Shown here: positions 59,144-64,000 of the stretch, piece by piece | How the letters are laid out: the number at the start of each line of letters is the position of its first letter | Numbering within the stretch: the first letter of the stretch is position 1 | The notes under the pieces: generated by a model | What the model saw: only the letters and a program-made list of their open reading frames with translations | What the model was told of the DNA's origin: nothing | Databases searched by the model: none | Position numbers and translations under genes: made by a program | Assembly (NCBI RefSeq): GCF_042682045.1 | Contig: NZ_JBHUGS010000002.1 | Span: forward strand, 310,001-374,000 | DNA: 64,000 nt | Direction: 5' to 3' | Source: Sphingomonas_R arantia | GTDB taxonomy: Bacteria; Pseudomonadota; Alphaproteobacteria; Sphingomonadales; Sphingomonadaceae

Positions 59144-60766
59144 CTAGAATGCGTAACGCGCCCCGACGAGCAACTGCCCCGTCACGTCCGTATCGAATTC
59201 CTGCTGGTCGGTCGCGAAGATCGCGACGGTGGCGTTGCCGCTCAACCGGTCGGTCAGGCGACGATAGTAGCTGCTCGACACGCCGCCGGTCAGCACGCCG
59301 TCGGTGTCCGGCAGGCCGCTTTCGAACCAGCCGACGAAGATCTGGTTCGCCAGACTGGACCGTTCGTCGAGGGTGATGGTCGCGTTGGCCTGCGCGGTCA
59401 CGCTGCGGTCGGTGACATTGTCGTACGCGATCCCGTTGGCGACCAGCACCGGCCCGAGATAGCGTCGCTCGTCATAGCCGATACCGAGCCCCACCGACAA
59501 CGCGCCGCGGCGGTTGGTGTAGAGCGCGTTGACGCCGCGGGCGCGGTAGTTGGACGTGCTGGCCGATTGCAGCGCATCGTTGAAGCAGCCGCCGGTGCCC
59601 TGGTTACCGAACACGCACCCGTCGAACCGGTTGTTCAGGCTGTTGCGCGGCACCGAGAACTGCGTCGGCAAAGCGGACAGGTTGTTGCCGATCGACCGGC
59701 CGAAACTGTCGATGCCGTTATAGACACCGATCGTCAGCCCGCTGCGCGAATTGATCTGGTGGCTGAACGATCCGGTGACCGCCAGCTGGCCGTAGCGCCG
59801 CCCCACGGTGGCAACGAGCGTCGTCCGCCGGCTGGGGCGCCAGATGACGCCCGCGTCGTAGAACAGCCCATCGAAATCATAGGCGATCTGCCGCGGCGCG
59901 GACCGGTCGCCGACGAAACGACCCTTGCTGTCCACAACCGGCAGGCCCGCGGCGGTCCGCTGCACAGCCTGCTGCGACACGCGGATATCCTCGTATCCCA
60001 CGCCGGCGGTCAGCGCGAGCGTGGGAGCGACCGGGACCAGCACCTCGGCCCGGACGAACTTGTTCCCGAACCGCTGGTCGAGTGGCTTGGCATCTTCGCG
60101 CGAATAGGAGCCGGACAGCGTCCAGCCGAACGGCAGCTGGCCAGGCTTCATGCCGACGCTGGCGTTCGCCAGGTGACTGACGGAACTGTCGTAGCGGTTC
60201 AGCCCGAACTGGCCGGTGCCAAGATCGGCGCCGTCGTCGCCGCCGAACCCGTTGTCGGTCTTTACATAGCCGAAGCGGTAGCCGGCGTTGATGTCCAGCG
60301 GGCCGACGCGGGTGGTCAGGCTCGGGCCGACATAACCGCCATAGACCTGCGCGACGTTGTTGCCGCGGCCGAGGAAATCGACGCCGCCGCCGCGCGCATC
60401 GACGCGCGTGCGGGTGGCGATGCCGCCGGCCTGGAGCGTCAGGAAGTTGGGCACGAGCTGGAAGCTGCCGCGCGCGATCCCGTTATGCGTATCGCTCGGC
60501 ACGCCGCCGTCGCCGCCCCAGGGGAAGCGCCGTTCGTAGCGATAGCTGAGCGTTCCCTCGAGCCGCCGTCCGCTCGCGCCGGCATCCACCCCGGCCGCGA
60601 GCACGCTGTAGGTCAGCACGTCCCGTCCGCCGGTGATCGGCACGTCGAGCACCTGCAACGCCTCGATATACGGCGTGATATAGGTGGTACGCGGCGCCGC
60701 GATCGCGGCCGCACCGGGCATGCCGACGCTCGCGATTGCCGTGGCCAGGATGGTCGTCGAACGCAT
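59144..60766 (-). CDS. TIGR03016-like outer-membrane beta-barrel, PEP-CTERM/XrtA system-associated
   Basis: This protein is predicted to be a large outer-membrane barrel through which polysaccharide could pass, or a support for it. The signal peptide is ILATAIASVGMPGAAAIA. The body has alternating hydrophobic and polar strands (RTTYITPYIEALQVLDVPIT; GRRLEGTLSYRYERRFPWGG), turns rich in Gly/Asn/Asp, and ends QLLVGARYAF with a C-terminal Phe, as expected for BAM-dependent barrels. The product is 540 residues. Its ATG follows the kinase TGA with no gap. Relation to TIGR03016 rests on context and pattern, not on a search. Confidence 0.88.
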   Translation of the reverse strand: MRSTTILATAIASVGMPGAAAIAAPRTTYITPYIEALQVLDVPITGGRDVLTYSVLAAGVDAGASGRRLEGTLSYRYERRFPWGGDGGVPSDTHNGIARGSFQLVPNFLTLQAGGIATRTRVDARGGGVDFLGRGNNVAQVYGGYVGPSLTTRVGPLDINAGYRFGYVKTDNGFGGDDGADLGTGQFGLNRYDSSVSHLANASVGMKPGQLPFGWTLSGSYSREDAKPLDQRFGNKFVRAEVLVPVAPTLALTAGVGYEDIRVSQQAVQRTAAGLPVVDSKGRFVGDRSAPRQIAYDFDGLFYDAGVIWRPSRRTTLVATVGRRYGQLAVTGSFSHQINSRSGLTIGVYNGIDSFGRSIGNNLSALPTQFSVPRNSLNNRFDGCVFGNQGTGGCFNDALQSASTSNYRARGVNALYTNRRGALSVGLGIGYDERRYLGPVLVANGIAYDNVTDRSVTAQANATITLDERSSLANQIFVGWFESGLPDTDGVLTGGVSSSYYRRLTDRLSGNATVAIFATDQQEFDTDVTGQLLVGARYAF

Positions 60767-61663
60767 TCAGCCGACCTGCCCGTAATAGGACCCGAAGCGC
60801 CGGCCGCCAGACGCCAGCGCCGCCGCGTTCAGCAGCAGACGGATGTCGTCGCAACCGGACAGCAGGGCAACGGCCTCGCGCAGTTCCGTCTCGCCGGTTT
60901 GATCTGCGCGGACCACCATCACGACGCGGCCGACATGGTGGGCCAGTTCGGATGCGGGCGACGCCGCAAGCGCGGGAGGCGAATCGAACAGCACGATGCG
61001 GTTCGTGCGCTGCGTCGCGATCCGGTCGAGGACCGCGCGGGTGCGGTCGGATGCGAGCAACTCGGTCGCATCGTTGCGGATGCTGCCGGCCGGCAGAACC
61101 GACAGATTGCCGATGTCCGTCCGGATGATGCACCCTTCGACATCGAGCCGCGGGTCGGCGATCGCGTCCATTAGGCCGGGGCCGTCCTCCAGCCCCAGCA
61201 GCGCGGGGATCGTCGGCTTGGCGACGTCGGCATCGACCAGCAGGACCTCGAAGTCCTTTTCCGCCGCGATCGATAGTGCCAGATTGACCGCGCAGAACGT
61301 CTTGCCTTCGGCCGGCAACGCGGATGCCACGAGCAGCATCCGGTCGCGCGGCGTGGCATCGGCCGCGGTCGCGGCCTGGAGCAACTGGCGCTTCACCAGT
61401 CGGAATTCCTCGGCAATCGCCGTGACGCCGGCGTCGGGCATGACGAATCCGGCGGCGGTCAGCGCGTCGCGCGCAACCGATCCGCGACGATTGGGCGTCG
61501 CAGGGCGAGCCGCGTCCGTATACCGGCGGCCGAGTTCGAGCGGCGGGCGCGGGTCGGACCCGGGGCCGGGCAACCGTGCACGCGCTGCGGCATTGAAGTC
61601 GTAGACGTCGGCGGCGCGCTCGAACAGCGATCGGCGGGGTTCGGTCATCGGGGCGTTCCTCAT
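60767..61663 (-). CDS. XrtA-system tyrosine autokinase (CpsD/BY-kinase-like)
   Basis: This P-loop bacterial tyrosine kinase would control export by cycling between forms with the chain-length protein. The 298-residue product has Walker A' ASALPAEGKTFCAVNLALSI at about residues 113-132, LLVDADVAKPTIPALLGLED (Walker A'/B), and RIVLFDSPPALAASPASELA (Walker B). The C-terminus ends RRFGSYYGQVG; only two tyrosines are present, where BY-kinases usually have a longer cluster. The ATG 61663 overlaps the chain-length-determinant stop (ATGA); an ATG at 61648 is possible. The first 80 residues are unlike other kinases. Confidence 0.9.
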   Translation of the reverse strand: MRNAPMTEPRRSLFERAADVYDFNAAARARLPGPGSDPRPPLELGRRYTDAARPATPNRRGSVARDALTAAGFVMPDAGVTAIAEEFRLVKRQLLQAATAADATPRDRMLLVASALPAEGKTFCAVNLALSIAAEKDFEVLLVDADVAKPTIPALLGLEDGPGLMDAIADPRLDVEGCIIRTDIGNLSVLPAGSIRNDATELLASDRTRAVLDRIATQRTNRIVLFDSPPALAASPASELAHHVGRVVMVVRADQTGETELREAVALLSGCDDIRLLLNAAALASGGRRFGSYYGQVG

Positions 61664-63210
61664 GCTACCAGCCCCCGCTGGATAAATTCGATGGTCATCA
61701 ACAGCAGGAAGCAGCCGACCAGACCAGCGACACCGCCGGCAAAGCGCAGCGTATGCTTGCGCCGCACCGCCTGTTGCGCCGGGGTGACCACCTCCGACAC
61801 CGATCCGAGGACCGGCAGGCCCGTGGCCGACGCCAGCTTACCCGCGGTTGGGTAGGTCGTCGTCAGCTGGCCGCGCGCGAACGCGACCCCTGCCCCGGCA
61901 CCCAGCGCGACGATCAGAATCCCGGCCAGCAGCAGCGGCCGCTTCGGTGCGACCGGCACCTGTGGTGCGGACGGCGGATCCATGACCTGTACTCGGACGG
62001 CGTCGGTCTTGGTGCTGACGTCTGCCCGCAACTGAACCTGCTCGCGATCAGCCAGCAGCTTGTCATATTGCGTTTTCAGGACGTCATAACCGCGGTTGAG
62101 CCGATCCTGTTCCGCGGCGACGGTCGGTTCCGACGCCTGGCGCGATGACAGCGAGCCGATCTCGGCCTGCAACGCCGCACGGCGCTGCGACAGGCCGGAC
62201 ACGGTCCCCTGCCGATCCGCCTGGAGCGAACGGATCGAGGCATAGGCCGGGTTCTGCACCGTCCCTGCGCCGCCGCCGCCCGAGGCGGGTTCACGCGCGA
62301 CGTCGGACCGGGTCCGGGCGATCTGCGACCGCAGGGCGATCACGTCGGGATGCTGGTCGGTCAGCCCGCGGGCCATCGCCTCGCTCAGCTGCCCTTCGAG
62401 CGCCGAGAGACGACCGCGTGCGCCGCCGACAGCGCCACCGCCGCCATAATAAGGCGCGGGGATCGTGGCGGGGGTGCTTGCCAGCTGTCCACCCATCGCC
62501 GCCAGCGCGCTTTGTGCGGAAACCAGTTCGGTTTCGACCTGGCTGAGTTCGGCACGCTTCTGCTCCGCGCGCTGCTCGAACGAGCCGACGCCGGGCAGGA
62601 GGCCCATATATTTCTGCTGGAACGCCACACGGCGTGCCTCCGCCTCCGACAGCTGTGCGGCACGCCGGGCCAGTTCCTGGTTCAGGAAGGTCAGCGTCTG
62701 ACCGGCTTCCTCGCGGCCGCCCATGACGTTTTCGGTCGAGAAGATCGTGACGAGCTGCTCCACCACGCGACGCGCCAGGACGGCGTTGTGCGCGTCGCTG
62801 TTACCACCGGCGGAGATCCGCGCACTGATCTCGAACATGTTGTCGGGCAGCGCCTTCACGGTCACCGCGTTGCGGAGCGTAGCAATATGTCCGTCGATCG
62901 TGCCGTCGTCGGCACCGACCGGGGCCATGCCGCTGCCCAGCACGACCTTGCGCAGGTTCGCGGCCGACAGCAGCGCGGACCGGACGCGGTCGATGTCGCC
63001 CTGCTGATCGTTGGGGCTGATCCCCATCGTGTCGCTCAGCATCGACTGGTTCTGGACCTGGACGCGCGCGGTGCTTTCGTAGCTGTTCGGGATCAGCGCG
63101 ATGATCAGCCAGCCGAGCAACGCCACGGCCCACGCGACGCCGAGCGCGAGCCAGCGTTGCCGCCAGACCGAGTGCAACGCGATCTTCACTTCGTCGTAGA
63201 GGCCGTTCAT
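61660..63210 (-). CDS. XrtA-system polysaccharide chain-length determinant (Wzz/GNVR-like)
   Basis: This inner-membrane protein sets polymer length and links to the kinase. The product of 516 residues (ATG 63210, with AGGTAAAG just upstream) has two membrane helices: LGVAWAVALLGWLIIALIPN near residue 22-41 and a second near residue 490 (FAGGVAGLVGCFLLLMTIEF). They flank a large coiled-coil periplasmic region with many Gln/Glu/Arg. Near the second helix is the Pro-rich motif MDPPSAPQVPVAPKRP, typical of Wzz proteins. It matches the TIGR03007 pattern. The upstream extension to 63324 has no ribosome site. Confidence 0.93.
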   Translation of the reverse strand: MNGLYDEVKIALHSVWRQRWLALGVAWAVALLGWLIIALIPNSYESTARVQVQNQSMLSDTMGISPNDQQGDIDRVRSALLSAANLRKVVLGSGMAPVGADDGTIDGHIATLRNAVTVKALPDNMFEISARISAGGNSDAHNAVLARRVVEQLVTIFSTENVMGGREEAGQTLTFLNQELARRAAQLSEAEARRVAFQQKYMGLLPGVGSFEQRAEQKRAELSQVETELVSAQSALAAMGGQLASTPATIPAPYYGGGGAVGGARGRLSALEGQLSEAMARGLTDQHPDVIALRSQIARTRSDVAREPASGGGGAGTVQNPAYASIRSLQADRQGTVSGLSQRRAALQAEIGSLSSRQASEPTVAAEQDRLNRGYDVLKTQYDKLLADREQVQLRADVSTKTDAVRVQVMDPPSAPQVPVAPKRPLLLAGILIVALGAGAGVAFARGQLTTTYPTAGKLASATGLPVLGSVSEVVTPAQQAVRRKHTLRFAGGVAGLVGCFLLLMTIEFIQRGLVA

Positions 63211-63259
63211 CTTTACCTGCCGTTCCCGTCCGGTTCCGGTTCGTTGCCGCGCGTGCGGA

Positions 63260-63901
63260 TCAGAACATGCTTTCCGGGATGATGATGACGTCGCCCGGCT
63301 GCAGCGCGACGTTCGCCTTGGCATCGCCCTGCTTAAGCAGGCGGCCGATGCGCAGGCTATATTCCATCTGCTTGCCGGTCGCGCGATCGAACCGGACTAG
63401 GCGCGCCTTGTTGCCCGACGCGAATTCGCTGAGCCCGCCGACCGCGATCATCGCGTCGAGTAGCGTCATGTTCGCGCGGTACGGGATCGACGCCGGCTTC
63501 TCGGTCGCGCCGACGATGCGGACCTGTTGCGAGAAGGTGCCCGAGAAATTGTCGACGATGACCGACACCAGCGGTTCACGCACGAAGGTGGCGAGCCGGT
63601 TCTTGATGTCGTCCGCAAGCTGCGCCGGGGTGCGGCCGACCGCGGGTAGATCGGCGATCAGCGGCGTCGTGATGCGCCCGTCGGGACGAACCTGAACCTT
63701 GCCGCCCAGTTCCGGGTTGCGCCAGACGAAGATCGTCAGGCTATCGAGCGGCCCGATGACATAATCCTCGCTCGGCCCCTGCGTGGACGAAACGAACGCC
63801 GCGGGCGGAAGCTGCGGCGCGGCCGAACCGCCGCCTGCGCAACCGGTAATGGCGGTGGCGACCAGCGCCAGGGTCAGGACGGTTGCACGCGTGTCGATCA
63901 T
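63260..63901 (-). CDS. XrtA-system polysaccharide export lipoprotein (Wza-like)
   Basis: This outer-membrane lipoprotein would be the exit gate for the polysaccharide. The ATG 63901 has AAGGTG six bases before it, giving 213 residues; GTG 63910 is an alternative. The signal peptide ends in a lipobox (AITGCAGG) with Cys as the lipidation site. A Poly_export domain follows (SEDYVIGPLDSLTIFVWRNP; VRPDGRITTPLIADLPAVGR), then a SLBB domain (VRIVGATEKPASIPYRANMT). It is the first visible gene of the operon, so its promoter should lie between 63902 and 64000. Confidence 0.93.
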   Translation of the reverse strand: MIDTRATVLTLALVATAITGCAGGGSAAPQLPPAAFVSSTQGPSEDYVIGPLDSLTIFVWRNPELGGKVQVRPDGRITTPLIADLPAVGRTPAQLADDIKNRLATFVREPLVSVIVDNFSGTFSQQVRIVGATEKPASIPYRANMTLLDAMIAVGGLSEFASGNKARLVRFDRATGKQMEYSLRIGRLLKQGDAKANVALQPGDVIIIPESMF

Positions 63902-64000
63902 CTTGGTCACCTTGGGCTTTTGCAGGGGGCGATACGGATCGCTCGATTATTGGACCTGCATCGGCGATACAGGTGAAGATACGGTTAGGAACGTCCCGGA

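Noticed and set aside
59096..61174. 692-residue plus-strand open frame
   Set aside because: It is antisense to the outer-membrane barrel and kinase genes, with Arg/Ala/Asp-rich composition and no domain.
1..64000. tRNA, rRNA or known riboswitch genes
   Set aside because: I scanned intergenic regions for T-arm-like GGTTCGAATCC patterns and long conserved RNA folds and found none. GTTCGAGCC in the palindromes resembles a T-arm but has no cloverleaf around it.

Overview
The window is GC-rich, densely packed chromosomal DNA of an alphaproteobacterium, most likely a sphingomonad (Sphingomonas or a close relative). The basis is gene content and order: ChvI-ChvG-HprK-RapZ-EIIA-HPr in one operon, a C-terminal-domain-only HPr kinase, an HdaA-like protein with a degenerate P-loop, and an exosortase A (XrtA) polysaccharide locus. 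This is inference; there is no rRNA gene in the window to confirm it. I see no tRNA, rRNA, CRISPR array, insertion sequence, phage gene or integrase, and no compositional break that would suggest a recent island.

Region 1 (1-12.4 kb, almost all minus strand) is an envelope and translation block. Read in the direction of transcription it runs rpsB-tsf, then pyrH-frr-uppS-cdsA-dxr-rseP-bamA-skp (skp is cut by the window start). Most neighbours overlap by 1-14 bases. Next to it are psd-pssA for phosphatidylethanolamine synthesis and a convergent small membrane-protein ORF. Region 2 (12.5-17.2 kb, plus) holds icd, a GNAT-nitrilase fusion gene and a Kef-type cation/proton antiporter. Region 3 (17.3-25.3 kb) has ppk-ppx and an HdaA-like gene with an exported protein gene on the minus strand, divergent from purM-purN and a hypothetical gene. 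Region 4 (25.5-34 kb) has ndk, holC and pepA on minus, divergent from the lptD-surA-pdxA-rsmA operon, which links LPS transport and outer-membrane protein folding. Region 5 (34-40.2 kb) has a TPR protein, rsmB, guaB and an M28 peptidase on minus, then an SPFH/NfeD pair on plus.

Region 6 (40.2-46.2 kb, plus) starts with the longest gene-free stretch (581 bp). It continues with chvI-chvG-hprK-rapZ-EIIA(Man)-HPr, an envelope-stress two-component system coupled to a regulatory phosphotransferase branch, and then a SpoU-type RNA methyltransferase. Region 7 (46.2-51.4 kb) has rmuC, def and recR on minus, fmt-truA on plus and yhhQ on minus. Region 8 (51.4-63.9 kb, minus) is a ten-gene XrtA/exopolysaccharide operon. 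In transcription order it encodes an export lipoprotein, a chain-length determinant, a tyrosine autokinase, a large outer-membrane protein, an AAA ATPase, a polysaccharide deacetylase, a FemAB-like acyltransferase, a glycosyltransferase, an exosortase A/EpsI fusion and an asparagine-synthase-like amidotransferase. No PEP-CTERM substrate gene is present in the window.

At least four kinds of intergenic palindrome are present. One, a near-perfect 25-29 bp inverted repeat, occurs twice, 11 kb apart. The least ordinary observations are the XrtA locus, pdxA without a canonical start near its conserved N-terminus, a strong hairpin that buries the ribosome binding site of the GNAT-nitrilase gene, and the gene-free region upstream of chvI where pckA is often found in relatives.
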